Source: Salipiger abyssi (GTDB lineage: Bacteria; Pseudomonadota; Alphaproteobacteria; Rhodobacterales; Rhodobacteraceae). From it: a stretch of DNA of 64,000 nucleotides. The position numbers were made by a program, and so were the translations under genes. Positions 1 to 8,833 of this stretch are shown here, in pieces (position 1 is the first letter of the stretch; each line of letters opens with the position of its first letter). The stretch covers positions 1-64,000 of the forward strand of contig NZ_CP015089.1 of assembly GCF_001975705.1 (NCBI RefSeq). The letters are read 5' to 3'. The notes below the pieces were generated by a model. It was not told the origin of the DNA. It saw only the letters and a program-made list of their open reading frames with translations, and made no database searches.

Positions 1-385
1 GGGTAACGATCAGCGTGCCGCCGCGCAGCGAGCTGGCATCGCCCAGCGAGGAGACCACCACGTCGATGGGCGAGCCGCGGCGTGCAAAGGGCGGCAGCAT
101 GGCGGTGACCATCACCGCGGCGGTGTTCTCGGTCTTGATCCGGTCGTCCGAGAGATTGCCCACGCCCAGCCGTTCCAGCATTGCCTCGATGCTCTTCTCG
201 GTGAAGGGGCTGTTGCGGAGGCTGTCGCCGGTGCCGTTGAGGCCGACCACCAGCCCATAGCCCACGAGCTGGTTTTCGCGCACGCCCTCGAAAGTGGCGA
301 TATCCTTGATCCGGACATCGGCCTGCGCCGGCAGGGCCAGACAAAAGGCGGCGATCAGGGCGCCGATGCGGGCTGCGATCCTCAT
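1..385 (-). CDS. flgI: Flagellar P-ring protein FlgI (N-terminal part, cut by the window edge)
   Basis: Only the first 128 codons are inside the window; the 3' end lies beyond the left edge. The product starts [14 protein letters not shown], a secretory signal peptide ending near AQA-D, followed by the FlgI hallmarks [20 protein letters not shown] and [13 protein letters not shown]. FlgI forms the periplasmic P ring that bushes the distal rod in the peptidoglycan. The ATG at 383-385 is the natural start because the signal peptide begins there. It is divergent from the OmpR-like regulator at 555 across a 169-bp intergenic region. In many genomes flgI follows flgH directly; here flgH is about 9 kb away. 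Family assignment is certain. Confidence 0.95.
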   Translation of the reverse strand, partial: MRIAARIGALIAAFCLALPAQADVRIKDIATFEGVRENQLVGYGLVVGLNGTGDSLRNSPFTEKSIEAMLERLGVGNLSDDRIKTENTAAVMVTAMLPPFARRGSPIDVVVSSLGDASSLRGGTLIVT

Positions 386-554
386 GGGACTCCGGGGGCG
401 AAAAGGGACTCTCTCTGGCAAGATTAAACATAGAAATTGGAGAAATCGCAATGATTAAATCACATATAATCATGCTATCCTTGTCTAATGCTTGACCCGG
501 GGAAAAATACTGCGCATGATCATGCTGTCCAGCCATGGATAATAAGACCAAAAA
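386..554. promoter_or_regulatory. Divergent promoter region between flgI and the OmpR-like regulator
   Basis: This AT-rich gap carries two direct repeats of ATCATGCTRTCC (469-480 and 519-530) exactly 50 bp apart, about five helical turns. A 21-nt element at 475-495 (CTATCCTTGTCTA then ATGCTTGA) recurs almost unchanged upstream of motA at 22221-22240. CTTGAC at 491-496 could serve as a -35 element. No transcription start is proven. Confidence 0.5.
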
Positions 555-1340
555 ATGTCCCATCGGGAGAGCGTGGTGCATATCTACCTTTACGAGCCGC
601 GATCCAACGCCCTGGCCGGCCTGCTGTCCGAGCTGAACGAGGCGCATTGGGAACCCGTGGCGGTGACTGACGATTTCTTCGAGCGTCAGCTCGACCTGCT
701 GGGCAGCGACGGCTATGCCGACCGCCCGGTCCTGCTCTCCGGTCATCCGCGCATCGTCGAGCATATCGCGCGGCTGCGCAAATCCGGCTGCCGCAATCCG
801 ATCCTCGTGCTGCGCGACCAGCGCGACCCCGAAGCGGCGATGGAAGCGCTCGATGCCGGCGCCGATGACGATATCGTCGGCCCGGTGACAGGGCTGGAAC
901 TGCGCAGCCGGGTCAACGCGATCACCCGGCGCTTCCATGGCCACGCGGCGGCCTCGGTGCATATCGGCGACGTGACCGCCTATTTCGACGGGCGCGACCC
1001 GGATGTGGCGGGCCAGCCGATGAAGCTGTCGCAGCGCGAACTGGCGATCTTTCAGCAGATCGCGCTGGCGGCGCCGCGCTTGGTGTCGAAATCTCGGATC
1101 TACGATGCGGTCTACGGCATGGCCGAAGAGCAGCCCTTCGACAAGGTGATCGACGTCTATATCTGCCGGATCCGCAAGAAGATCGAAGAGATGTCGCCGC
1201 TGGGCGATCCGCATATCCGCACGATCCGGGGCCGTGGCTACAAGCTGGCGCCGGAGATCGTCGAGAAGGCCGACGGCCCGGTCGCGCTGCGGCCCTCAGA
1301 CCATTCAGAACATGAAGTTCAGAAAGCTCAGCTGGGATAG
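555..1340 (+). CDS. OmpR/FtcR-like response regulator with degenerate receiver domain
   Basis: The 261-aa product has a CheY-like N-terminal domain (about residues 8-125) and an OmpR winged-helix domain (about 145-235; LSQRELAIFQQIA, then VIDVYICRIRKKIEE, ending IRTIRGRGYKL). The usual phospho-acceptor Asp after strand beta-3 is Ser62 (VLLSGHP), the acidic pocket keeps only Glu14, and the conserved Lys of the 'KP' motif is Gly109. It should therefore work without classical phosphorylation. It resembles FtcR-type flagellar regulators by architecture and position next to hook genes, but I cannot prove orthology. Its last 36 bp overlap the 3' end of flgL on the other strand. A GTG slightly downstream is an alternative start. 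Confidence 0.8.
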   Translation: MSHRESVVHIYLYEPRSNALAGLLSELNEAHWEPVAVTDDFFERQLDLLGSDGYADRPVLLSGHPRIVEHIARLRKSGCRNPILVLRDQRDPEAAMEALDAGADDDIVGPVTGLELRSRVNAITRRFHGHAAASVHIGDVTAYFDGRDPDVAGQPMKLSQRELAIFQQIALAAPRLVSKSRIYDAVYGMAEEQPFDKVIDVYICRIRKKIEEMSPLGDPHIRTIRGRGYKLAPEIVEKADGPVALRPSDHSEHEVQKAQLG

Positions 1341-2369
1341 CCGCGAGGTGGCGGCATAGCTTGCCTGAAGCTGCGCCTCCAGTGCCTTGATGTCGGTTGC
1401 GGCCTCGTACTCGTCTACGCCGACCAGATCGGAGATCCGGTTCTTGTAGAGCAGCGCGCGGTCTTCCATGCGTGTGTTCGCGGTCTCGATCCGCGCCGAG
1501 GCGGTGTCGAGCTGGGTCTGACTGTCGAGCAGCCTCGAGAGCCCGGCATTCAGTCGTTCCGTTGCGGTGCCGACCCAGGCCGCATAGGCCTCGTCATCGG
1601 GGATGGCCGTGGCATCGGTGGCGGCGAGCATCGAAAGGCCCTGAAGCACCTGGCGGAAGGCCGCGTCATTGGCCTGCACGCCATAGCTGAGCGTCTCGCC
1701 ATCGCCGATGCTGGCCGACATGCGCGCGTCGCCGGTGCTGCCGGTGAAGAACATATTGTCAAAGTTTTCTTCCGGATCGGCAGCGCTGTTGGCAAAGATC
1801 GCATCGAGCTCTGCGATGCGGTCGGCGACCTCCGCCGGCGTGCCCATGCCCTGAGCGATCACATCCCCGATCACCCCTTGCGGCGAGAGGCCGGTATCGG
1901 CGCGCGGACGATCCCAGACTTGCAGAGCGGTGGTGCCGTCGGCGATGCCTGCGAACATCGGCTGCCCGCCATAGTTCAGGTTGGCCTGGGCGATCACCAT
2001 GTCGAGCGCCGCGCGCGCGGAGGTCTGAAGCCCCTCCGCCGTTCCGCCTTCCGGCGCACCATTGGCCAGCGCCAGCTCCAGCGTCGACTGTACCGCTTCG
2101 CGCATGGTGCCGATGGCCTGGCTCATGGTGTCGAGGCGGCTGCCGAGCAGCGAATTGGCGGCGGTCTGTGCCTCGTCGCGCTCCAGCGCGGCGTTGAGAT
2201 TCAGCGCCTCGACGGCGCCGGTACCCAGCGACTTGTAGATATCGGTCTTTACGCCGGAGGACAGCTCCTGCTCGGCATTGGCAAGCTGGGTCTGCATCTC
2301 GGCATTGGCATTGCGGCGCAGCAGGTTGCTGTAGAGCGTCGAGGGGCCCCGGTTCATCAGGTAGATCAT
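1305..2369 (-). CDS. flgL: Flagellar hook-filament junction protein FlgL (HAP3)
   Basis: FlgL caps the hook and joins it to flagellin. The 354-aa product has flagellin-like N and C termini: NRGPSTLYSNLLRRNANAEM then LANAEQELSSGVK at the N terminus, and EAATDIKALEAQLQASYAATSRLSQLSFLNF at the C terminus, both predicted helical coiled coils. The middle is variable. It lies 14 bp downstream of flgK in the operon flgE-flgK-flgL on the minus strand, the usual order. The start could be M1 (MIYLMNRG) or M5; the first is used here. Its 3' end overlaps the convergent regulator gene by 36 bp. Confidence 0.93.
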   Translation of the reverse strand: MIYLMNRGPSTLYSNLLRRNANAEMQTQLANAEQELSSGVKTDIYKSLGTGAVEALNLNAALERDEAQTAANSLLGSRLDTMSQAIGTMREAVQSTLELALANGAPEGGTAEGLQTSARAALDMVIAQANLNYGGQPMFAGIADGTTALQVWDRPRADTGLSPQGVIGDVIAQGMGTPAEVADRIAELDAIFANSAADPEENFDNMFFTGSTGDARMSASIGDGETLSYGVQANDAAFRQVLQGLSMLAATDATAIPDDEAYAAWVGTATERLNAGLSRLLDSQTQLDTASARIETANTRMEDRALLYKNRISDLVGVDEYEAATDIKALEAQLQASYAATSRLSQLSFLNFMF

Positions 2370-2383
2370 GACAGGTCTCCGGG

Positions 2384-3799
2384 TCAGACCGCGTTGAGCA
2401 GGGTGTCGATCATCTCGGAGACGACCGTCAGCACCTGCGCGTTCGCGCCGTAGGATTGTTCGATGGCGGTGAGTTGTTGCAGCTCGTCATCCACATTGAC
2501 GCCCATGAAGGACATGCGCGTGCTCTGCACCGCGATCGCGCCGGCGGCGAGGCTCTCGGCAGAGCTTTCCGCCTCCGCGCGGGCGCTGTTCTGGCTGGCG
2601 ATCAGCGTGGCGACATAGCTCGACAGGGTGGCACTTTCCCCGAGCCCGGCCTCCGGATCGAAGGCCATGTCACCATCGAGCACGGCGATAAACGCCTCGA
2701 TCTGGGTGTTGTCGCCAGCGGCTCCGGGCACATCGGCACCCATGCCGTCGCGGATCCGCCAATAGGCGCCACCCTGCTCGGGCAGCACCGCACCGTTCAC
2801 CGCGATGCGCAGCGCCAGCCCGGGCGCGGCGGGATCGCTCAGGACGCCTCCGGCATCGGTGAACAGCCCCGCCTCACCGGGCGCGAGGCTGGCATCGGCG
2901 TCTTCCATGCCCGCGATTAGCGCGCGCGCGACCTCGTCGAGCTGCGCCTGCATCTCGGGGAGCGTCTCGCTGAAAAGCTCGATCTTGCCGGCAAGCGCAC
3001 CTTCGGAGATGCCGCGCACACCGGGCACGCCCGGGGTGATCTCGAACTCCCCCGCGCTCAGGGTGCCGGTTGCCGCGTCAAAGCTCAGCACCTGCGCCGC
3101 GTTTCCGGTCAGCAGCGGAGCGCCGCCCGCCGCAAACAGCTCGATCCGCCCCTGAGCATCGGTGCGCAGGGTGAAATCCATGTATTCGGCCAGCGCGTCC
3201 AGTTCGGCGCCGATCTTGTCCTGAAGCGCAAGCTGCGCCTCGCTGGCGCCGAGCCCGCCGGAGGAGAGCTGTTCGTTATAGCCGTCGAGACGGCTCAGCG
3301 CCGCGTTGATCTCGGCGATATCCGCGCCGATCCCGTCCTCGGCGCTGTCCATGGCGTCGGCCAGTTCGGAGCCGGCGCTGTTCAGCGTGCGCGCCAGCTC
3401 CTGCGCCTCCGCCACAGTGCTGCGCTGCAATGCGCCGTCGGAGGGCGAGACCGAGAGCAGCCCCAGCGCGTTCTGGAAATCCGTCAGCCGCGTGAGGATG
3501 GTGTTGCTGCTCTGGCTGTCGCCGAGCAGCGAGGTGTAGGCGGAAAGCCCGCTGGCAATAGCGTCCTGCCGCGCGGTGCGGCCGACCTCGTCGCGATACA
3601 TCGCATCGAGAGAGCTATCCACCGCGCGGGTGATTTCGCTCACCGTCGCCGCTCCCTGCGCGTTGGTCGCGATATGTGTATCGCGGCGCGCAAAGTTCGG
3701 GTTGTTGGCGTTGGCAATGTTCGACGACACGCTTTCGGCCCAGCGTGAGGTCACGCCCATGCCGCTGCGCGCCGCGTTGAAGGCAGATGTCAGCCCCAT
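2384..3799 (-). CDS. flgK: Flagellar hook-associated protein FlgK (HAP1)
   Basis: FlgK is the first hook-filament junction protein, secreted through the flagellar export apparatus. The 471-aa product opens with a rod/hook-type N terminus (MGLTSAFNAARSGM, then SSNIANANNPNFARRD) and ends with the matching helix LQQLTAIEQSYGANAQVLTV followed by VSEMIDTLLNAV. No cleavable signal is present, as expected. It lies 21 bp after flgE and 14 bp before flgL. Length is short to medium for the family, consistent with alphaproteobacterial members. Confidence 0.95.
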   Translation of the reverse strand: MGLTSAFNAARSGMGVTSRWAESVSSNIANANNPNFARRDTHIATNAQGAATVSEITRAVDSSLDAMYRDEVGRTARQDAIASGLSAYTSLLGDSQSSNTILTRLTDFQNALGLLSVSPSDGALQRSTVAEAQELARTLNSAGSELADAMDSAEDGIGADIAEINAALSRLDGYNEQLSSGGLGASEAQLALQDKIGAELDALAEYMDFTLRTDAQGRIELFAAGGAPLLTGNAAQVLSFDAATGTLSAGEFEITPGVPGVRGISEGALAGKIELFSETLPEMQAQLDEVARALIAGMEDADASLAPGEAGLFTDAGGVLSDPAAPGLALRIAVNGAVLPEQGGAYWRIRDGMGADVPGAAGDNTQIEAFIAVLDGDMAFDPEAGLGESATLSSYVATLIASQNSARAEAESSAESLAAGAIAVQSTRMSFMGVNVDDELQQLTAIEQSYGANAQVLTVVSEMIDTLLNAV

Positions 3800-3820
3800 G
3801 TCACGCTCCTATCCAGCGCC

Positions 3821-5122
3821 TCAGCGCTTCAGGTTCACCGTTTCCGTAAGCATCTCGTCGGCGGTGGTGATGATCTTGGCATTCGACGAATAGGCGCGCT
3901 GGCGCTGAATGAGGCTGGTCAGCTCTTCGGCGATGTCCACATTGGCCGATTCCACGCCGCCCGAGGTCAGCGTGCCGCTTTCGCCGCTGCCGGCCTGTCC
4001 GAGATAGAAGTCACCCGAATCCATCGACATGGAAAAGGTCGAATTGTTCGAGGTTTCCAGCCCGTTGGGGTTGGCGAAGGTGGCCAGCGGGATCGAATAG
4101 AGCGCCTTGCGGGTGCCGTTGTCGAACACGCCCCAGACATCGCCGAACTCGTCGAATTCGACGCGGGTGAGCGTGCCGCTTTCGCTGCCGTCGGGCTCGA
4201 TATTCATCGGGGTGTAGTCGCCGGAGAACTGGGTCAGCCCGTCGAAGCTGTCGGGCGCGCCGAGCGACACGGTGACCACCTGGGGGGCATCGGCATTGTC
4301 GATGGTCAGGGTCATCTCGCCGGTGGCGGGATCGAAGGCAAAGCCCGCCGGCGCGGTGGCGCTGGCGACGATATCGCCATAGCTGGCCGGGGCGCCGACA
4401 TTGGCGCCGCTGTCGTTGAAATCGACCGTTACGCTTCCGTATTCGGTGGTGTCGTCCGAGATCGTCACAACCCACTGGTCGTCGGTGGTGTTGGGCTGGA
4501 AGGACAGGGTCAGATACTCGGCCTCACCCAGCGCGTTGTAATATTCCACCGACGAGACAAAGGCATCGCCCGGCGTGTCGAGCCCGGTTTCCTGCGACGG
4601 CAGGTTGCCGCTGACCGAAACGTTTCCGGTCATGGCGCCGCTGATGGTCTGGTTGGCGATGTTCACCGGCTCGAGGTCGTTGAAGCTGCTCCGGTCGACC
4701 GCGCCCAGCGTGCCATCGGCACCGTAAGCATAGCCCATCAGGTAGAGCCCTGCCGCGTTGACCAGATTGCCGTTTTCGTCGGGCTCGAAGCTGCCGACGC
4801 GGGTGAACATGTTGCCCGAGGTATAGGAGGCATCGATATTCGAGTTCACCACGAAGAAGCCGTTGCCGCTGATCGTGAGGTTCGAGGCGACGGAGGTTTC
4901 GGAAAAGCTGCCATCGACCCCGTTGGCATGCGTGACATTCGTGCGCACGCCGGTGGCAAAGCTGCCCGCCGCGTTTGTCGACCCGGAGGTGACCATCTGC
5001 GCGAAGCTGCGGCGGTAGCCCACCGTATCCGCGTTTGCGATATTGTAGGAAATGCGCTCAACCGCCGTGGAGTTCGCCAGAAGACCGCTGACACCGGATG
5101 CCATCGCGTTGGAAATGCTCAT
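3821..5122 (-). CDS. flgE: Flagellar hook protein FlgE
   Basis: FlgE polymerises to form the hook. The 433-aa product starts MSISNAMASGVSGLLANSTA and has the family motif SYNIANADTVGYRRSF, a central FlgE domain (VSVSGNLPSQETG; TRVEFDEFGDVWGVFDNG) and the C-terminal helix LTSLIQRQRAYSSNAKII. I chose the ATG at 5120-5122 over an upstream in-frame ATG at 5173 because the conserved N terminus starts here and a GGCGAGG Shine-Dalgarno lies just upstream. It is the first gene of flgE-flgK-flgL; its promoter must lie in 5123-5319. Confidence 0.95.
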   Translation of the reverse strand: MSISNAMASGVSGLLANSTAVERISYNIANADTVGYRRSFAQMVTSGSTNAAGSFATGVRTNVTHANGVDGSFSETSVASNLTISGNGFFVVNSNIDASYTSGNMFTRVGSFEPDENGNLVNAAGLYLMGYAYGADGTLGAVDRSSFNDLEPVNIANQTISGAMTGNVSVSGNLPSQETGLDTPGDAFVSSVEYYNALGEAEYLTLSFQPNTTDDQWVVTISDDTTEYGSVTVDFNDSGANVGAPASYGDIVASATAPAGFAFDPATGEMTLTIDNADAPQVVTVSLGAPDSFDGLTQFSGDYTPMNIEPDGSESGTLTRVEFDEFGDVWGVFDNGTRKALYSIPLATFANPNGLETSNNSTFSMSMDSGDFYLGQAGSGESGTLTSGGVESANVDIAEELTSLIQRQRAYSSNAKIITTADEMLTETVNLKR

Positions 5123-5319
5123 AACCGCCTCGCCGTTTCGATCAGTGATGAATTCACCGTTCGTTAACCACATAGCAGATTGCGGTTACACCATGGTTAA
5201 AGCTTTCTTTACTTGTTGGTCTTTCGCAATCTTTTGTCTGTTTTTGTTCATACGATGCGCGCCCCGAGGATTGTTCAAGAATCCACCGGTTGCCGCATCT
5301 TGGTTCGGGCTGGGGATGG
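5123..5319 (-). promoter_or_regulatory. Upstream region of the flgE-flgK-flgL operon
   Basis: This 197-bp AT-rich gap precedes flgE. On the minus strand it contains TTCTTGAAC (a CTTGAA-type -35 element, about 5268-5276), a GTTAAC at about 5162-5167 and GCTTTAACCATGG close to flgE. TTAA-N7-TTTA at about 5195-5209 resembles, but does not match, a CtrA site. No promoter can be fixed by eye. Confidence 0.35.
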
Positions 5320-7176
5320 CTAGTTGAGCTTGCCGGACTCGGGCAGGCTGTCGAGCATGTCCTGCGCATTCCGGATCCGGGCGCGCGCGGTTTCTTCGCG
5401 CAGCGGCAAAAGCTCGGGCGCGGCGATTGCCAGGCTCTTGGCGATCTCTGCCCATCCCGGCAGTTCGGTCAGGCTGGGGAAATCCTGTGCCAGCTCGGCG
5501 GTCTTGGCGCTGTCGCCACTGCGATGGGCGGCCAGCAGATAGCGGATCGCGTCGGGCAATGGCAGCTCGCCGTCCAGACTGGCGCGCAGCCTGCCATAGG
5601 CCTCCAGCGCGGCGGGCCAGTCCTCGCGTTCGAACTGGGCCTGCGCGCGCAGTCGGAGGATCTGGCTCGGCAGCGGGCCGTTGACCTCGTCAAGCAGCTC
5701 TGCGCGGCGCCCTGTCTCGTCGAGATAGCGCGCCGAGATCAGCCGAAAGCGCCGCGCGAGCTCCGGATCGTCGAGGCTCGGCGGCTGCGCGAGGAGCGCG
5801 CCCAGCGTGTCGAACTGCCCGCCCTCCAGAAGCGCTTCCGCCTCCTTCACGGTGAGGCGGTCGATCTGACCCGGTTCGGCCTCGGCGATGCCGAGATCCT
5901 GCGCGGCGGTCAGATAATCGCGGATCGTGGCGTATTCGCGGGCCGCCGCGACGGTTGCGCCCGCGCGCAGAAACCGGTCGGCAAAGCTCTCGGCGGCATG
6001 GGCGAAACTGACGGTAAAGCGGAAATAGGGCGCGATGCGTTCATGCCAGGACATGAAACGCCCCAGCATGATCTCGTCGTTCGCACCCTGCTTATACAGC
6101 TCTTCGATCAGAACCCGCGCCTTTTGCTGCGCCGCATCCGCCAGCGGCGTGCCGGCCTGGCGCTGGATCATGCGGCCATAGCTCTCGATAGCGGACACCT
6201 TGTCTCCCGCGATGGCCTGAAGCGAGGCGAGATCGTCCAGCGTCTCGCCGGCATAGCGGTCGCCACGCCAGAGCTCGGCTTCCTGCGACAGCAGCACCAC
6301 GGCCTGCTCGGTGGTGATCGCCTCTTCGCGCAGGCTGAGATCGACCAGCGCACGGCGGGCACGATGCGCCCAGAGATCCTTGCCGTCCTGCGCCAGCACA
6401 TAGCTGTCGAAGGCCGCCAGCGGTTCGTTCCCCATCTCGGCGACGCGGCCGAGCAGGAAGTGATAGGCCGGGCTGTCCTTCAGCGCTGGGTAGCTGTCGA
6501 AGGCGGCGGCGATATCGCGCGCCAGCCGCCATTGCTCGGTTTCGATGGCGCATTCCAGAAAGCCCGGCAGCACGCGCTCCTGCACCGGCTTGGGAAAGCG
6601 CGCCAGCCGCATCACAGCGTCGGTCAGCAGCGGTCCGGCTTCGGCGCACTCGGCGGCCCGCAAATGCGACAGCGTGAGAAACAGCGGCTGGTCGGCCCAG
6701 TCCGAATGTGCCGGTGTCAGCAGGGCCCGGGCGCGGTCGGTGAGCGGACGCTCGCGCGGGTCGATCAGCCCCAGCGCCAGCTCGAACGCGGCGGCGCGCA
6801 GATCGTGGGCCGGTGGCACGTCCTCGCCGCCGACCTGCCCCAGCACCGAGAGCCCTTCGGGCGCCATGGCATGGGCAAAGAAGAACTCCGCCAGATCGGT
6901 GAGCGCGCGGGCCAGATCCGGCTGGCGGTCGCCGGCGGCCACCACGGCATCCATCAGAGCGCGGCGTTCTTCAAGGAAGGGCTGCGTCTCACGCTGTGCA
7001 AGATAGAGCTGAGGTGGATCAATCACCCGCATGGGGCTGAGCAAGGCCGGGGTGAGCCGCTCTTCGAGCATGCGCACGCCCTCTTCAGGGCCGGGCTGGG
7101 CCAGCACCGGACAGGCACAGAGCAGCACCGCCATGACCGCCGCGTGACGCCCCCGGAACGCACAAGAATAGGCCAC
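5320..7176 (-). CDS. Exported helical-repeat (TPR/SEL-like) protein of the flagellar cluster, unknown function
   Basis: The 618-aa product begins with a signal peptide (MAVLLCACPVLAQP around residues 15-28), so it is probably periplasmic. The rest is almost wholly alpha-helical, Ala/Leu/Glu-rich and repetitive in the manner of TPR proteins (for example LAAFDSYVLAQDGKDLWAHR and AALEAYGRLRASLDGELPLP). I recognise no catalytic motif and no named family. It stands alone between the flgE operon and the divergent flgF operon, which suggests a structural or assembly role in the basal body or motor. The start is GTG at 7176; ATG at 7134, directly before the hydrophobic segment, is a good alternative. 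Confidence 0.75.
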   Translation of the reverse strand: MAYSCAFRGRHAAVMAVLLCACPVLAQPGPEEGVRMLEERLTPALLSPMRVIDPPQLYLAQRETQPFLEERRALMDAVVAAGDRQPDLARALTDLAEFFFAHAMAPEGLSVLGQVGGEDVPPAHDLRAAAFELALGLIDPRERPLTDRARALLTPAHSDWADQPLFLTLSHLRAAECAEAGPLLTDAVMRLARFPKPVQERVLPGFLECAIETEQWRLARDIAAAFDSYPALKDSPAYHFLLGRVAEMGNEPLAAFDSYVLAQDGKDLWAHRARRALVDLSLREEAITTEQAVVLLSQEAELWRGDRYAGETLDDLASLQAIAGDKVSAIESYGRMIQRQAGTPLADAAQQKARVLIEELYKQGANDEIMLGRFMSWHERIAPYFRFTVSFAHAAESFADRFLRAGATVAAAREYATIRDYLTAAQDLGIAEAEPGQIDRLTVKEAEALLEGGQFDTLGALLAQPPSLDDPELARRFRLISARYLDETGRRAELLDEVNGPLPSQILRLRAQAQFEREDWPAALEAYGRLRASLDGELPLPDAIRYLLAAHRSGDSAKTAELAQDFPSLTELPGWAEIAKSLAIAAPELLPLREETARARIRNAQDMLDSLPESGKLN

Positions 7177-7279
7177 TTTAATTTGCTCGCCTCACCATGA
7201 ATATGCTTGCTTTATCTTAACGGAAATCGCATCTTCGGCAAGGAAAGAATGTTTGTCCAAATATTGACGGGCTTGGTGC

Positions 7280-8029
7280 ATGGATAATTCGACTTATGTC
7301 GCACTGTCTCAGTTGACGGCGCTTGAGCGGCAGCTCGACGTAACCGCGAACAATATCGCCAATGCCAATTCCAACGGGTTCAAGGCCGCGCGGGTGCTGT
7401 TCGAAAGCTATCTGCAACAGGATGATGCGTCGGCCTCTGGCGAGGGCACCAATTACCTGATCGACCGGGGTTCTTATCTCGACGATGCGCCGGGCGCTCT
7501 GGTGCAGACCGGCAACGCGCTCGACATGGCGCTGACGGGACAGGGCTGGTTTGCCTATGAGCTCGCCGACGGGCGCACCGCTTACGGGCGCGACGGCAGC
7601 TTCGTGCTCGACGCGCAGGGTCGGATGGTCACCGCGAGCGGCGCGCAGGTGCTGGATGCGGGTGGTGCGCCGCTGAACATTCCGCCGGAATTCGCCAGCA
7701 CGGTGAGCATTTCGGCAGACGGTGTGATCTCCTCGACCGAGGGCGGTGTTCTGGGGCAGGTGGGCGTCTTCACCCTGCCCGACCGGCAAAGCCTGTCGCG
7801 CACCGGCGGCGGCATGTTCCTGCCGGAGAACGGCAACGCGCAGCTCCAGCCTGACGACACCGGCACCCAGATCCTTCAGGGCGCGGTCGAGAGCAGCAAT
7901 GTGCAGGCGGTGAGCGAGGTCACGCGGCTGATCGACATCCAGCAGGCCTATCAGCACGCGCTCAACCTGGTTTCCTCCGAGGACGACCTGAAGAAAGAAA
8001 TGCTGAGCCGCATCGGCCAGACCAGCTAA
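7280..8029 (+). CDS. flgF: Flagellar proximal-rod protein FlgF
   Basis: FlgF is a proximal rod subunit. The 249-aa product has the rod N-terminal motif VTANNIANANSNGFKAARVL, the central MALTGQGWFAYELADG fold shared by FlgF and FlgG, and the C-terminal EVTRLIDIQQAYQHALNLVS. It is shorter than the paralogue that follows at 8045, and its position directly before flgG supports flgF. It starts the operon flgF-flgG-flgA-flgH on the plus strand, divergent from the helical-repeat protein gene across 103 bp that contains ATATGCTTGC and TTAACGG. Confidence 0.93.
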   Translation: MDNSTYVALSQLTALERQLDVTANNIANANSNGFKAARVLFESYLQQDDASASGEGTNYLIDRGSYLDDAPGALVQTGNALDMALTGQGWFAYELADGRTAYGRDGSFVLDAQGRMVTASGAQVLDAGGAPLNIPPEFASTVSISADGVISSTEGGVLGQVGVFTLPDRQSLSRTGGGMFLPENGNAQLQPDDTGTQILQGAVESSNVQAVSEVTRLIDIQQAYQHALNLVSSEDDLKKEMLSRIGQTS

Positions 8030-8044
8030 ACGAGGGAAAAGACG

Positions 8045-8830
8045 ATGAAAGCTCTGAGCATCGCCGCGACCGGCATGATGGCGCAGCAGACCAATGTCGA
8101 TGTCATCTCGAACAATATCGCCAACGCCAACACCACCGGGTTCAAGAGTGCCCGGGCGTCCTTTACCGATCTCATCTACGAGAACATGTCGCGCGAGGGC
8201 GCTGTGACCGCCGAAGAGGGCAACACCCGGCCCGTCGGGCTCGACGTGGGTCTGGGGGTGCAGACCGTGGGCACGGTGCGGCTCAACACCCAGGGCGGGC
8301 TGGCGCTGACCGAGAACCAGCTCGATCTGGCGATCGACGGGCGCGGCTATTTCACCATCAACCTGCCCGATGGCGGTCAGGCCTATACCCGCGATGGCAG
8401 TTTCCGGCTTTCGGCCGAGGGGCAGATCGTCAACCAGCAGGGTTTTGAAGTCGATCCGGGCATCGTGCTGCCCGACAACACCACCGCCGTCGAGATCAGC
8501 GACACCGGCATCGTCAGCGCCTATGTGGAGAACGACACCGTGCCCGTGGAAGTCGGCCAGTTCACCCTGACCACCTTCGTCAACGACGCCGGCATGCGCC
8601 CGCTGGGCGACAACATGCTGGAGGCCACGGTGGCCTCGGGCGATCCGATCCCGGCGCTGCCGGGCGATGCGGGTATCGGCATCCTGCGCCAAGGCTATCT
8701 GGAAAGCTCGAATGTCGACATCGTGCGCCAGATCACCGATCTCATCCAGGCGCAGCGCGCCTATGAGATGAATTCCAAGGCCATCGAAACCGCCGATCAG
8801 ATGATGTCGGCAGCCAACCAGATCAAGTAA
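8045..8830 (+). CDS. flgG: Flagellar distal-rod protein FlgG
   Basis: FlgG builds the distal rod. The 261-aa length is the family standard. Diagnostic pieces are MKALSIAATGMMAQQTNVDV, ISNNIANANTTGFKSARASF, LDLAIDGRGYFTINLPDGG and the C-terminal VRQITDLIQAQRAYEMNSKA. It lies 15 bp after flgF with GAGGGAAAAG as ribosome-binding site and 3 bp before flgA, indicating one transcript. Confidence 0.96.
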   Translation: MKALSIAATGMMAQQTNVDVISNNIANANTTGFKSARASFTDLIYENMSREGAVTAEEGNTRPVGLDVGLGVQTVGTVRLNTQGGLALTENQLDLAIDGRGYFTINLPDGGQAYTRDGSFRLSAEGQIVNQQGFEVDPGIVLPDNTTAVEISDTGIVSAYVENDTVPVEVGQFTLTTFVNDAGMRPLGDNMLEATVASGDPIPALPGDAGIGILRQGYLESSNVDIVRQITDLIQAQRAYEMNSKAIETADQMMSAANQIK

Positions 8831-8833
8831 GCC

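Noticed and set aside
5190-5215. CtrA-type binding site upstream of flgE
   Set aside because: TTAA-N7-TTTA differs from the TTAA-N7-TTAA consensus in one half, and single near matches are expected by chance in AT-rich gaps.
5290-7200. A plus-strand open frame opposite the exported helical-repeat protein
   Set aside because: The minus-strand frame has a signal peptide and regular helical composition; the opposite frame is low-complexity and motif-free.
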